This document shows positions 10,061-23,649 of a stretch of 64,000 bases of DNA, in pieces. The first letter of the stretch is position 1. Every line of letters starts with the position of its first letter. The position numbers and the translations under genes were made by a program. The DNA is from Gordionus sp. m RMFG-2023 (Eukaryota; Nematomorpha; Gordioida; Chordodea; Parachordodidae), in NCBI RefSeq assembly GCF_954871325.1, contig NC_088775.1, positions 33,519,561 to 33,583,560 on the forward strand. The letters run 5' to 3'. The notes beneath the pieces are model-generated. The model did no database searches, was not told the origin of the DNA, and was given only the letters and a program-made list of their open reading frames with translations.

Positions 10061-13000
10061 ACACGGATTTTGTCAAATATTAACCTATTAAGTGTGCATG
10101 TATATGTGCATCATTGGCATATTTATGCTACTTTATCTTACTTGTTGACACTACAAATAACCAAGATTTTTATTGAAATTAATCATAAATTTTTTGTAAC
10201 GCCGGGATGAAAAGTTTAAAGTTTGTTAAATACTGGGAGATACAGTATAATATTTTTGGAGCGCTGGTTATACTATTAATATGGGTATGTATTTTAGTTT
10301 GGGGCAGGAGAATTAGGAGGAGTCGCAGCGTAAGAATAAAAGGACAAACATTGACCATTGAGGGACATAATGGAGAGGAGATGATGGGTAAAGTAACCTG
10401 GTTATCTGTTCAGGAGTTAATTAAGGGTTGGAAGGATAGTGATGTAAGTAGAAACTTATATGGTTCTGATAAACAAAATTTCGAGAATAATCAAGAGCTG
10501 CGATCGTATAGAGAGCCCAGAGAAAATTCTTGGGAAGAAGATTGGAGATAAGACATAATTTTGTGCCGCGAGAAAGAGGAGCAATGAGTTGTTATAATTG
10601 TGGTAAACCAGGTCATATGCTCAGAGATTGTCGCGAGGTAAAATGTTTTGGTTGTAGGAAGTTTGGACATATACCTCCTTATTGTCCAGGTAAGCAAGAG
10701 AGATTAAGATGTGCGGGTTGTGGTCGATTTGGGCATAATAAAGAGGAGTGCAATACGAGCAATTACAACAATAAAAGCGGTTTTCCCCAGAGAGAAATGG
10801 GTCCGAGTACTTCGAATGTGAGGACGATTGAGCGGGAGAAAGTTGAAGGAGTTCGGGCAGTAAATATCAAGAAAGGAAAGGAGAAAAATATGGGATGTTT
10901 TGGATACCGAAAGGAGGGACATGTGGCGATGGACTGTAAAAATTTGTGACTATATGATAGCGAAAAATCTGCAAGACGGGTCGGGGCGAGGCGATTGAAA
11001 AAGACAAAGGAGGAGTTTTATCAGAGAAAAACAAATAAAGAGGGATGTGTAAATATACTATAAGAGGGTCTATACGTGATTCTTGTCTGAGAGTGATGAT
11101 AAATTTAGATGGGAGAATGGTTCCCATGTTGTTTGATACGAGAGCAGCCATTTCAGTAATTAGATATAATGGATATCAGAGTTTTTGGCCCGGTGAAATG
11201 ATAGAGAATGAGGGGTTAAGAATAAGACAATTCGATGGGGCCCTGTTGGCTGCGATGGGTAGAGTGAAGATTGTAGCAACATTGGAGGAAAGAATTGAAA
11301 TATTAGATTTATGGGTTATCAATCGGATAATAGAAGCGGTGTTGGGATTGGATTGGATAACTAAAATTGGTCCATGGTATAGTTTTTGGGGGTATTTTCA
11401 TGGTGGGGTATATTCATACCAATAACGAGTGAGGAATATGCCGTTATGACATTAAGAGAGAATGAGTTGTCGGGAATTGAGACCCTGTTTAATGAGTGAG
11501 GGAACCAGAGAAGATAATTCAAGAAGCGAAACAAAGAAAAATAATTCAAGGAACGCAACAAGGAGCGATAATTCCAGGAGTGATAATTTAAGGAGCGAAA
11601 CAAATCAAAATAATCCAAGGAGCGAAATCAGGAGAAACAATTCTAGGAGTGAAACAAGGAGCGATAATTCAAGGAGCGAAATAAGTAAAAATAATTCAAG
11701 GAGCGATAATTTAAAGAGCGAAATAAGGAAAAACAATTCTAGAAGCAAAACAAGGAATATAATTTAAGGAGTGAAACAAGGGAAGATAATTAGAGGAGTG
11801 AAACCAGGGGAGATAATTCGAGAAACAAAACAGGGATACGCAATTATAGGAACGAAGTAGGGGAAAGGAATTCTAGCAGAGAAATAAAGGAGAATAAAGT
11901 TAAAGAGAAAATAGATAAAAATTACCCGGGGCACGTTGGACCTGTTAAGGAGGGTCGTAATATTAGAAGAAAGGAGGAGGAAAGAGGAATTGGGAAAAGG
12001 GAGGTAGGACGGCAGCAAGAAAAGAGAAAGTGATGAATGCGAAGATGTCAGAAAATCGGGAAGTAATGAAGGATGGGACACTGCCCAGTGTAGAAGAGTT
12101 GATAACTAATGAGGAAGAGGTTAAAAGATAGTTGTGTTCCAAAATTCTGTGCGTTACAACGGATACCGATGGAGAAAGGAATTGGAACTGGAATTGATGG
12201 GTACAAAGAGGAATTGTTTGTCCTGTGGAATACAGTGGGGGCAACTCCACTTGTGCCGGTGAAGAAAGCCAATGGATAACTTCGTTTATGAGCAGATTTT
12301 CTAGTCACGTTGAATCCATGGGTTGTAGAGGTCAAATATCCGTTGCCAAGAATTGAAGAAATACTGGCCAATTTAAAGGGAAGCGTTCATTTTTCAAAAG
12401 TAGATTTTTCTAATGCGTATCTGCAATTACGTGTCAAACCGGAGATAAAGAAATTATTAACTATTACTACGCCTAAGGGATTGTTTGCATTTTGTAGATT
12501 ACCTATCGGACTTAGTGTTTCAGCTCCTATTTTTCAGCGTACAATGGCTGCTGTTTTCCAGGGAATGGAAGGAGTTTTCTACTTGGATGATGTATTGGTG
12601 ACGGGGAGAAATCCCGAATAACATGAACGTAGATTGGAAGAAGTGTTTCGAAGAATAAAGGAGAAGGGATTGAGAGCCAGCGCGGAGAAAAGTGTGTTGA
12701 GGGTTACCGAAGTGACTTATGAGCATAAGATCACGGGGAAGGAGGTGCGGCCTTTGGACAGAAATATGACAGGAATTAATAATATGATAAGACCTAATAA
12801 TAAAACAGAGGTACAGGCCTTTTTGGGGATGGTAAATTATTATCATCGGTTCGTGGAAAACTTTGCGCAAATAGCAGTGCCCAATTGTTAAAGAAAGGGG
12901 GGAAATTTGATTCGACAGATGAGCAAGAGGAGTCCTTCAAAGAATTGAAATGTAGAATAGGAAAAGAACCTATGTTGGTATGTTTTAATAATGAATTGGA

Positions 13001-14489
13001 AGTCATATTAGCGGTGGATGCCTCTCGAGAATATTTAGAGCAGCAGAGACCAGGTATTCAGTGATTGAGCAAGGAGCATTGGCCGTTATTTTCGGACTGA
13101 CTAAGTGTAGTGAATATTTAATTAGACGTAGATTTGTTATTTACACGGATCATAAACCGCTTGTACATCTTTTCAAAAAGGACAATAAGGAATTGATGCT
13201 ATCACCCCGGTTACAAAGATGGTTGCTGCTAGTGGGTAGTTTTGACATCCAAGTGAAATATCGCAGAGGGAGAGAAAATTATGTACCGGACGTTTTATCC
13301 AGATGCGGAGCGGGGGAAGATTTCGGGGAGAAAGAGCAAGAGGAACAGGAAAAAGAAAATGATCAGGGACTGATTAGGACTATGGTTGGAATATCTAGAG
13401 GCGGGCCCGTGACATGGGAAGAAATTAAAAGGGTGTTTGAAAGATCGGGAACTGAGACGGATCAAAGCGTGCCTTAAGGGAGGGAAAACGTGGCAAGATG
13501 GAGTATAAATATATACAAAAGGAATTGTCAATAAAAGATGAATGTTTGGTGCGAGGAAATAGGAGTGTTATACCGTCCAAGTTTAAGGAAAGTAATGGCG
13601 ATGATTCATACGGGACATCAAGGGATGGAGACAATGAAACAATGGGGAAGGGAATATGTTTGGTGGTCAGGAATGAACAAAGATATTGAAGATATCAGTC
13701 GAGCCTGTGTTAGATGCAATTCATGGGCTCCGATGCCTCGAAAGGACAGAGAAAGTTTATGGCCGAAAGCAACCCAGCCGTGGGACCGCATCCACTTGGA
13801 TTTCTTTGACTTCGAAAATAAAATTTATATATTGGTGGTAGGTGCATTTTCGAAATGGGTAGAGAATGAGGAAGTGAAAGGATTAACCACTCAAGTCTTA
13901 GTAAAAGTATTAAAAAATTTATGGGCTAAATTTGGGGCAGCTAGGACAGTAGTTTCGGATGGGGGTCCTGCTTTTATTAGTAGACAATTCAAAGTTTTTT
14001 GGGCGGAAACTGGAGCGAAACACATTTTAGCCCCGCCGTATCATCCAAGTTCAAATGGACAAGCGGAGAGGATGGTAGCGGTAGTCGAGAACTGGTTAAG
14101 AAAGTCAAAGGATGGGGGCGGAGAGATATGGGTAGCAGTGACTTATTATAACAACAGTAAAAAAGGGGAGGAGCCTTTTTAGGACGGAGAACTCGAATTT
14201 GGTTGGATTCACTGAGACCGGCAAGTCAAGAAAAGGAACGGGTAGAGATGGTGAATGAAGCAGAATTTATGGTAGGGCATGCAGTATGGGCAAGAATATT
14301 TGAAAGTAAAAAGAAATGGGAGTCCGGGGTGATTGTGGGATATATGGGAAGCAAGGTAAATAGAGTCGAATTTGCCGACGGAAGAGAGGGAGCTAGACAC
14401 AGGGATCAACTCCGTAGACGGATCGAGCCCGAAACCTTGAGGGGAATTGCAAAGGACGATAAAGGAGCAATAATCAAAGGATACTAGGC

Positions 14490-15480
14490 GGGAGTGAATG
14501 CATAAAAAAAAGGGGGGGGGGGAAGAAAAAAATATATATATATCCATGTATTATGGGTAAAGTCATAAAGTATATTTATATATAGTAGTGTTGGAAGGGA
14601 GGATATTATTCACTTGCCTATCTTAAGGAAGTTATCTTAAATGAAGGCGAGAGAGAAGAATATATTGTCCATTTATTTGGGGAAGATTCTTAATAAAAAA
14701 ATAATTATTGCAATTTATGCATGTGCGTCTTAGTAAAATAGTTTAACTTAATCGAAGGGCCGAATAAGTTGCTTAATAAGGTTGATAAAATAGTTTAGCT
14801 TAATAGAAGGGCCGAATTAGTAGCTTAATAAGGTTGACAGTGTAAATAATAATAGTTAACAATCTTATTCGTTAATAATCTTAGGGAAAATAATAGTTAA
14901 CAATCTTATTCGTTAATAATCTTAAGGAAAATAGTACGTGTAAATGAATGGATAATTGTAATAGAAAAGAATTTTAGTTTGTGGATTAATTTAAAATAAA
15001 AATAGTTTTGTTAAAGAGCAAGGTTACTTTTAGTTAAATAAGTTGGGAGATGTTCGCGACAGGTGGAGGGATATTTAATTAAAAAATGTTTAAAGAATAA
15101 AAATATTGACAAGATAAAATTTAGATTAAATAAAATAGTGTCAAAATAAAAGTTATTAATAAAAGAATGGGAGAAGAGTAATAAATCATCAAATTAAGAA
15201 GAAAAAGAGGAAATTTAAAGTTATGGTAACGTAAATAATTAGATAAAATTAACTTTTTAGGAAAAAAAATGAGGATAATATTTCGAAAATTTGGGTTTGG
15301 AAAAGGAGAAAAGTTAAATGGAGTAATAAATCATTAGGAATAAAAAATTGGGAAAAAGAAAAAAAAGGGATGACACGATGGTTTGGGCCAGGAAAAGCAT
15401 AAAAGGAGGGAAGAAAAGTTTTTTTTTAAATAAATATTTTTTTTTGTTTAGAATTCAAGAAGAAACATTCTTAAAGGGAA
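14490..15480 (+). other. 3' non-coding part of element A
   Basis: No further coding domain is recognisable. Short direct repeats (gcttaataaggttga at about 14770 and 14825; ttaacaatcttattcgttaataatctta at about 14860 and 14899) and purine-rich sequence fill the interval. Confidence 0.5.
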
Positions 15481-15485
15481 AATAA

Positions 15486-15690
15486 AAGGGGGTAAGTTTT
15501 GTAAAATATAAAATTTTGAATATTATTAAAGTAAAAGGGGGTAAGTTTTGTAAGATATAAAATGTTGAATATTATTAAATTGAAGGGGGTAAGTTTTGTA
15601 AGATATAAAATTTTTGAATGTTATTTAATTAAAAGGGGGTAAGTTTTGTAAGATATAAAATTTTTGAATATTATTAAATAAACAGAATGG
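15486..15690 (+). repeat. About 49-bp tandem array, four units
   Basis: Unit aaaagggggtaagttttg followed by taagatataaaattttgaat and attattaaat, four times with small differences. It lies in the 3' part of element A. Confidence 0.85.
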
Positions 15691-15749
15691 TTGTTTTAGG
15701 TAAATTAAGAGATTATTTTTGAGAAGTAGAATTAATTAGAGTGCGTTAC

Positions 15750-16340
15750 CTATTTTAGAATAAATATGATCTGGATCTTTGAAGATTTCGAAATACAAAT
15801 AGTTATTAGACCCCTACAAATCCAGGACTTCTGAATGCTAAGAAGTAGTAGGGAATTCCGTCCCAACCAGCGGTGGAGAGACACCGGTGCTTCCGGGGTG
15901 GCAGAATCAGACACCTGAGAAGCCGCTGTCCGCAGGATCCAAGTGCGACGGTGGATAGTGATTCCACGAGAAGAGACGTATTGGTTCAATGGCTAGGGGG
16001 TGATCAAATGGGAACTGTGTAGGTGCCCGAATGGGTACCGATATGGGCAAGTCATGATGGTGATGGGGACGATACTAATTGAAAGCAAGAGGAGGCATTG
16101 TCGGTGAGGATTCAGGGACCGGAAGGAGGAGCTCGGGAGAAATAGCAACAAATGAAGATTCCGCGATAACAACGAATGACGAGTCCGGGGAAATAAATAC
16201 GATGGATCCTTGGGATGCTGAATATCTGGCATCAGAATTCTTGGATTGGTTGGAGTTCGGAATGACGGATTCGGAATAAGAATTCGTGTTGGGCCCGGAG
16301 GAGGTAGGTCGGTTCGGGTCCGCTCTATATACTCTTAAAA
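15750..16340 (+). other. GC-richer tail segment with short acidic open frame
   Basis: This block is markedly richer in G and C than its neighbours. It holds a 66-codon open frame (16079-16279) ending in an acidic stretch, DPWDAEYLASEFLDWLEF. Codon style resembles element A upstream, so it is probably the element's 3' end. The product is not recognised. Confidence 0.35.
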
Positions 16341-16560
16341 ATATCAAAAAGGCAAATAAGCTAAAATGGCTGTCAAAATGGCCCCTATAAGTTTGAAGCG
16401 AGAGATTTAGAAAAATATTAAAAATTTAGATTATAGTTTTTCCTATTTAAGTATTTAATATTAAATTAATATCATTATAAATTTTAGTAAATACCTTAAT
16501 CAAATATTTAATATAATTATATAATTAATATTAAAATCATTTAATATAAATTTTAATAAA

Positions 16561-16800
16561 TATATAATTGTAATATTTAACATAATATATTATTAATATA
16601 ATATTCAAAGTATTTAAAATAATTTGATATAAAGAAAAATATATAAATTGTATTAATATAAATTTTAATAGTATATAATTGTAGTATTTAACATAATATA
16701 TTATTAATATAATATTTAAAGTAATTAAATTAATTTGATATAAAGAAAAATATATAAATTGTATTAATATAAATTTTAGTAATATATAATTATAAATTTT
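16561..16800 (+). repeat. About 110-bp AT-only tandem repeat, two units
   Basis: Two near-identical units containing ataatatattattaatata and ttgatataaagaaaaatata, plus a fragment of a third. Almost pure A/T. Confidence 0.8.
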
Positions 16801-16975
16801 AGTAAAATAATTAATTAATATTATTAACATAATTAATATATAATTAAAATAGTATAATTTATATTATATATTTATATAATTATTTACATATTTTATATAT
16901 TTATAATATTATTTACCTATTTAATATAATTTATTTATAATTCAATATTATATATAATACAATATGGTTAATATT

Positions 16976-18240
16976 ACTAGGAACTCCACTAATTAAATTT
17001 TTATCGTAGAGACTTATACTTATTATTCCTATAAATATCAGATTTACTCATATTTTTTATTTTTTTTTAGATTTCTAATGATTAATGGGAATATGTTAAT
17101 CACTTTTCCTACTATGAACTCCATTTATAAAATTTTTATCGTAGGGATTTATACTTGTTATTCCTATAAATATGAGATTTACTCATATTTTAATTTTTTT
17201 AGATTTCTAATGATTAATGGGAATATGTTAATCTCTTTTCCTACTAGGAACTCCATTAATAAAATTTTTATCGTAGAGATTTATATTTATTATTCCTATA
17301 AATATCATATTTACTCATATTTTAATTTTTTTTAGATTTCTAATGATTAATGGGAATATGTTAATCTCTTTTCCTACTAGGAACTCCATTAATAAAATTT
17401 TTATCATAGAGATTTATACTTATTATTCCTATAAATATCAGATTTACTCATATTTTAATTTTTTTTAGATTTCTAATGATTAATGGGAATATGTTAATCT
17501 CTTTTCCTACTAGGAACTCCATTAATAAAATTTTTATCGTAGAGATTTATACTTATTATTCCTATAAATATCAGATTTACTCATATTTTAATTTTTTTTT
17601 AGATTTCTAATGATTAATGGGAATATGTTAATCTTTTTTCCTACTAGAAACTCCATTAATAAAATTTTTATCGTAGAGATTTATACTTATTATTCCTATA
17701 AATATCAGATTTACTCATATTTTAATTTTTTTTAGATTTCTAATGATTACTGGGAATATGTTAATCTCTTTTCTTAATAGGAACTCCATTAATAAAAATT
17801 TTATCGTAGAGATTTATACTTATTATTCCTATAAATATCAGATTTACTCATATTTTATTTTTTTTTAGATTTCTAATGATTAATGGGAATATGTTAATCT
17901 CTTTTCCTACTAGGAACTCCATTAATAATATTCTTAGAGATTTATACTTATTATTCCTATAAATATCAGATTTACTCATATTTTTTTTTAAGATTTCTAT
18001 TGATTAATGGGAATATGTTTATCTCTTTTCCTACTAGGAACTCCATTAATAAAATTTTTATGGTAGAGATTTATACTTATTATTCCTATAAATATCAGAT
18101 TTACTCATATTTTAATTTTTTTTTAGATTTCTAATGATTAATGGGAATATGTTAATCTCTTTTCCCACTAGGAACTCCATTAATAAAATTTTTACCATAG
18201 GGATTTATATTTGTTATTCCTATAAATATGAGATTTATTT
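16976..18240 (+). repeat. 133-bp satellite-like array, ten units
   Basis: The motif GAACTCCATTAATAAAA recurs at 16981, 17116, 17248, 17381, 17514, 17647, 17781, 17914, 18038 and 18172, a spacing of 132-135 bp except one of 124. Each unit also contains cctataaatatcagatttac and tgattaatgggaatatg. Inner units are nearly identical and the first and last are more diverged, as expected for unequal exchange. Open frames through it are by-products. Confidence 0.95.
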
Positions 18241-18338
18241 TGTTAGATGTTTCTAGTCACTTATCTTACTAGGAAATCTATTTATCATACGTATTTATTC
18301 ATATAAATATCTGATTACTTAGATATTACTTAAAAATA

Positions 18339-18550
18339 TTGTTAAAAGGCTCGATTTGAGTCAAGTTTTTAAAAACGGCTAACTCAAATTTTCGCTAGCA
18401 AAATATTGACTAAGCCTCGAGATTTGGCTAATAGATGCCAAACCTTTATGCCACCTCTGAGCAAGGTCTGCTGGCTTGCCTAATATTTTTTCGGATAAAA
18501 TATTGAGTTAGCCGTTTTTAAAAATCGGCTCAAATCGAGCCGTTTAACAA
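18339..18550. mobile_element. Fold-back MITE, copy 1
   Basis: Inverted ends run ttgttaaaaggctcgatttg ... caaatcgagccgtttaacaa. The repeat continues inward (aacggctaactcaa against ttgagttagccgtt). A diverged copy with the same core (aagcctcga, atagatg, ccatctatgagcaa-type) lies at 50161-50356. No coding. Confidence 0.8.
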
Positions 18551-18599
18551 CATTACTTATAAATAATATATAACGAATAAGCATGCATGTTGTAAGAAT

Positions 18600-18975
18600 A
18601 ATGAAATATAAGCCTAACAATTTTATTATTACTTTTGCAATTATATCAATAGTATATATAAATATTATTGTGATTGTTAAACATAAAATAATGATTGCAA
18701 TTGTATAATAATGCTATATAAAATAATGATTGCAATTTATATATGAATAGTATATAAATTTATATTTATTGAGACTATATATTGATGAAGGTATATAAAA
18801 TAAAGATTGCAATTTGCATATCAATTATAAAATTATATTTATTAAGACTGAATATTGATGGTGGTGTATAAAAATTTGTATATATTGCATTTGAATATTA
18901 ATTGTATATAAAATGATGATTACAATTTGTATATCAATAGGTGGTATATAAAATAATGATTGCAATTTGTATTTT
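18600..18975 (+). repeat. Degenerate short repeats around LTR element B
   Basis: Several copies of tataaaataatgattgcaat, each with ttgtatatcaatag nearby, run up to the insertion point of element B. Similar sequence resumes after it at 23957. This supports B having inserted into an older repetitive stretch. Confidence 0.55.
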
Positions 18976-18980
18976 AATAG

Positions 18981-19253
18981 TAAAGTATTTTAGAATAAAT
19001 GAAGTAATGATACGAGTTTTCTAAATATAAAAATGAAACCATAAAGTTTTCTAATATAAAGATTGTTTATTTTATTTTAAATTAATAATTTAATTTTTAT
19101 ACAATATATTTTAAAATTTTACATTTTTTTTAAACTAAAAAAAATCATATATAGCAATTTTCATATTAATATATCAAAATTTATATAAAAAAATCAATTT
19201 ATATCAACATAAAAAAAACAATTTAAAGGTTAGTATTAATCGGTCATATTAAC
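18981..19253 (-). repeat. 3' LTR of element B
   Basis: Matches 23650-23951 in direct orientation. On the minus strand it starts TGTTAATATGACCG and ends TACTTTA. The AATAG target copy lies outside at 18976-18980. Confidence 0.92.
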
Positions 19254-22200
19254 ATTCCACCCTTTAAAAATGATCTCCACTCAGGTTTTTCTTGCATGTG
19301 AATCTTATCGTGCAGTCAACGTTTCTTGATAGTTTTATTTTCATTAGTATATTTCATTAACTTTTGCTATTGAAAGTTTTTATTTATTTTTTTTTAAAAA
19401 GAAAAATATTTTATTATATATATATTTTTAGTCTTTATTTCATTATAAAATTATCGAATTTTTTGGGCAACATTATATTCCTGCTAGGTCTTTGACTAAC
19501 AAGACTCTGTTCTTGCACTTCTACATTTGGATCATCATTTCTTCTGAAACTTACAGTAATAGGTATTGCATTTGTTTTCACATGTGTCGTTTCATCAAGA
19601 GGTGCGCTACTCGTAGACCTTTTTTTAATTTGGTTTAAATGTCTTCTAATAATTTTGTCTCCTGTTTCAACTTCAAATGTTAAATTTCCATTTTTACGTT
19701 TTATCATGCCTTTGTCCCACATATTACCCTTGAAGGTTTTATACCATATTTTGTCACCATTCATAATGTTTCTATTTGACGATAAATTGCGATTAAATTC
19801 GTTCACTTTATCTTCTTGCGGTTTTATCAAATCCCATGTGGTTCTTATGGTTCTGTTGAACATCACTTCGCTTGGTATCTTGTTGGTTGTCACGTTTGGT
19901 GTGTTGCGATAGTTAAATAAAAACTTTTCTAAAGCTATATCTAAGTCTATTTTCTTAATACTTTCCATATTCCTTTTCATGCATATTTTCATTGATCTTA
20001 TCATTCGCTCACACTGACCATTGGACTGTTGGTGGTGAGGCGCGGTGAAAATGTGATCAATTCCATGATCACTACAAAATTTTTTGAACAAGCTACTTGT
20101 AAAATTCGTACCATTATCGCTGACTATCATATCGGGTATACCAAACAAACTGATTATTTTTTAATTGTAGATTCAGTAGTTATATCTCTCATTCTTCTAA
20201 TAACAGGGAATTTGCTAAATGCGTCAACACATACCAAGAAATTGCTACCTTCAAACTGTGTAAAGTCGATGTGCACGCGTTCAAACACTTTAACAGCTGT
20301 TTCCCATGGATATTGTACATTGTGAGGATTGTCCGCATATTTATTACACGTGTCACAGTTTCTCACCTCCTGATCTATTTCATCGTATAGGCCTGGCCAC
20401 CACACGTAATCTCTCGCCAACAATTTTGTTTTCCCAGCACCAAGATACCCTTTGTGTAATTCCTGTAATATCTCCTTTCTCATATTTTTTGGTATAATGA
20501 TCCTATTCTCTTTAAAAAGACAATCTTTAATTAAGCTCAGTTCCATTTCCATATTTTTATATATTATCTGTTCATGATTCTTTATATTGTTGATTACCTC
20601 CATTAATTCGATATCAATACTAGTTTCTTTAACTATTCTTTTAAAATTTATTGGTAAATCCCAAAATTTGTAATCAATTTTTTTATCATCTATCTCTTGT
20701 ATCATTTCTTCTGTGTTCATTTGGGGTAATCTTGACAAACAATCCGGTACTATATTTCGTTTCCCGGGTCTATGAATTATCGTAAAGTCATAAGCTCCCA
20801 TAGCCAAACTCCATTTTTGAAGTCGCATTGATATGGATGAGTTATCCTTAAGTCCCTTCGTAAATATATAAACGAGTGGCTTGTGATCTGTGATTATTGT
20901 AAATCTCGTACCAATTAAATATTCTTGAAACTTTTTTACCGCGTATATAACAAATAAAGCTTCCCTCTCTATATTAGTGTAATTAAACTCTGATTTCAAT
21001 AAAGCACTTGACGCGAAAGCAATGGGTTTCTTTTTATCATCACCTTCAATATGAAACAAAACTGCGCCTAGACCTTTCTTTGAAGCATCAGTTGCAATGC
21101 CTATTGGTAGATCCGGATTATAAAAATTTAACGTAGGCGGAGTACTTATCAGATTTTTTAGGTCATCGAAGCTTTCATGATGTGTATTATCCCATAACTA
21201 TTTGTCTTTATTAACCATTTTGTATAAAGGATCAGCTATGTCCGCAAAATTACATAAAAATTTTCGATAATAGCTCGCCATCCCCAAAAAAGTTGTCAAT
21301 TCATCTTTCGTCTTCGGTTCCGGCATGTTAGAAATAGCTTTTATCTTATCATCGTTGGGATGTATACCATGTTTGTCTATATCATGTCCCAAAAAACGTA
21401 TTTTATCTTGCAGGAATAGACTTTTGTCGAAATTGGGGGTTAATCCATACTTGACGATCTTTTCAAAAACTTTTTTAATGTTCTCCAAATGTATCTCATC
21501 GTTATCACCTGTAATTAACAAGTCGTCAATGTAAAATATAACATCTTTTAAATCTCCAAAAATGTTATCCATAGTTTGTTGGATTATTGCCGACGAAGTT
21601 TTTAAACCAAACGGTAGTCTCGTAAACCTATAATAACCTTTATGTGTCGATATCGTAAGAAAATCTCTTGATTCCTTGTGTATGGGTATTTGGAGAAACG
21701 CGTTTTTAAAATCTATCTTGGTAAATTTTTTACCTTTAGATAATTTAGCGATTAAATTATTTATACGTGGTATAGGGTACTTGAAATCTTTTAAAGCAGG
21801 GTTGATAGTATTTTTGAAGTCGGTGCAGAGCCTAAGTGAGCCATCGCTCTTATAAACGGGAGTGAGAGGACTTGCCCATCTAACATCTTCAACAGGTTCA
21901 ATAATTTTATCGTTTATCCACTTTTGAAGTTCTTTTGTTATCAAATCAACTCTAGAATATGGTATACGCCTTGGCGGTATGATTTTCGGTGTGGCATCGT
22001 GTTTTAAACGTAATTTGACATAGCTGCGTAGCATTAATTTTTTGTTAAATTTAAAATTGCATTGCTTGATTAATTCTTGTATGGTATTATCATAATCATC
22101 CTCGACAATATTCACAAATTTATCTAGTATATTCCCAAAAACTGTTATCCAGGTCCTTCCTAACAGTGCAATCTTATCACTCTGGGCTACATAAGCAGTT

Positions 22201-23649
22201 AAGATTTGACTTTTGTCCTCGTATTTTGCCTTGACTTTGGTAGTTCCTAATACATTTATTGTGTTTCCATCATATCCAGTTAATTAAATATCTGATTTAT
22301 TTAAGATTTTTACTCCAATCTTTTTCGCGATATGAATCGGTAGAATACTATACCTCGAGCCGGTATCAATCTGCATCAAAATAGGCATGTCGTTCAAATA
22401 TACCGTGACCTTATAAGCATCGTTAGCTGTGTAATTATTATCGGTATCCATATTGTTTATGTCGAAATTGTATAAATTATATTCGTTTCTTTCTAGTTTG
22501 TCATTATCATCTACTTTTATCTCTTCTATATTTACAGTGTTTACTTTATTTGTATATCGTGATTGATTATTGTCGTTGTTATGATATTTACAATTGCTAC
22601 TTGATTTGTTCCTCGATTTCCAATATTATGATTATCGTTATATCTTTGAATACATCTTGAATCGTTATAATGTCTGTTATATCTGTAATTATAATCATTA
22701 TTAAATCTATTATTATTATAGTCATTTTTATTATAACTAGCTCTATTATCAAATCTCGAAGAATTATTGTACCATCCTGGGTAGTTTGCTCTGACGTTGT
22801 TGTAATAATTCGCGTTATAATTCTGATATCTAGGGTTGTAATTATTTCCTTGATATCTGGGGTTATAACTATTTCCTTGATAAATATTTCTTTGAAAGTC
22901 ATGGCCTCTTGTTGCCCATCGTTGTCTGTTATCGTAATTAGATTGTAAATTTTGTCGTTCATCATGGTCTCCATATCTCACCAATTGTTTATTTTCTTCT
23001 GTTTTCCTGCCTCTTTGCCTTTCTACATGTTTCACGGTTGTATCATCTTCTGTTTTTTCGTTTAAAGAAATATTTTCAACTTTAGCAATTATATTTTCTT
23101 TCAATTCTAACTCTTCAAAATCATCTCTTAAAGTAAGAACTTCTTCTAATGTAATGTTTTCTTTTAACGTAATTTTCTGCCTAATATTTTTGCTGATTGA
23201 TGAAATTTTTACTTTTTCAATAACTCTACTATCACTTAGCAAACATTCATTTTTTAAAATGCATAATCTACTTACCCAATCGATGTAACTTTCGTTTTTA
23301 CCTTGTACAGCTGCGTTAAATAATAATAAGTTGGAACTTGTAGATTTCCTCGGGTGTAATAACCTGAATTTTTCAATCAATATCGATGGATTGATGAAGT
23401 CGGTAGGTGAACATATCGATTTAAGCTTCATATATACCTCATCTGGTAATCTTCTTGTAAAGGAACCTGCTTTTTCGATGTTCGAGATTTGAGTGTCCTT
23501 GAAGATGTCTTCGAATCTACTCAAAAAAAGATCGCCATTGCTGCGTATATTGGAAATTCAATATTTATATTAACATTAATATTGGGAATCTGTTTCATAT
23601 TTATTTATTTATTTACGATTTCCTCGAATATGTAGCGGAGCTGCCACCA

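Larger units (their letters stand above)
9473..16340 (+). mobile_element. Ty3/Gypsy-type LTR retrotransposon A, coding body (fossil)
   Basis: The parts lie in Ty3/Gypsy order on the plus strand. They are a leader with two tandem-repeat arrays (9513-10060); a gag-like region with a hydrophobic segment (10207-10551) and zinc knuckles (10530-10949); protease (about 11045-11425); a low-complexity Ser/Asn/Arg region (about 11462-11767); reverse transcriptase (about 12310-12891); RNase H (about 13061-13477); integrase with zinc-binding and catalytic domains (about 13538-14182) and its C-terminal part (14203-14487); and a long 3' region. It is clearly broken, with roughly ten or more interruptions, and is old. 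Its base composition (G-rich coding strand) differs from the surrounding DNA. Confidence 0.85.

Noticed and set aside
16537-17335. Open frames across the AT repeats on both strands
   Set aside because: They follow the repeat periods of the 110-bp and 133-bp arrays and have repetitive, hydrophobic, low-complexity products.
22597-22974. Additional frames overlapping the gag region of LTR element B
   Set aside because: Shadow frames of the low-complexity Asn/Arg/Tyr-rich gag tail.
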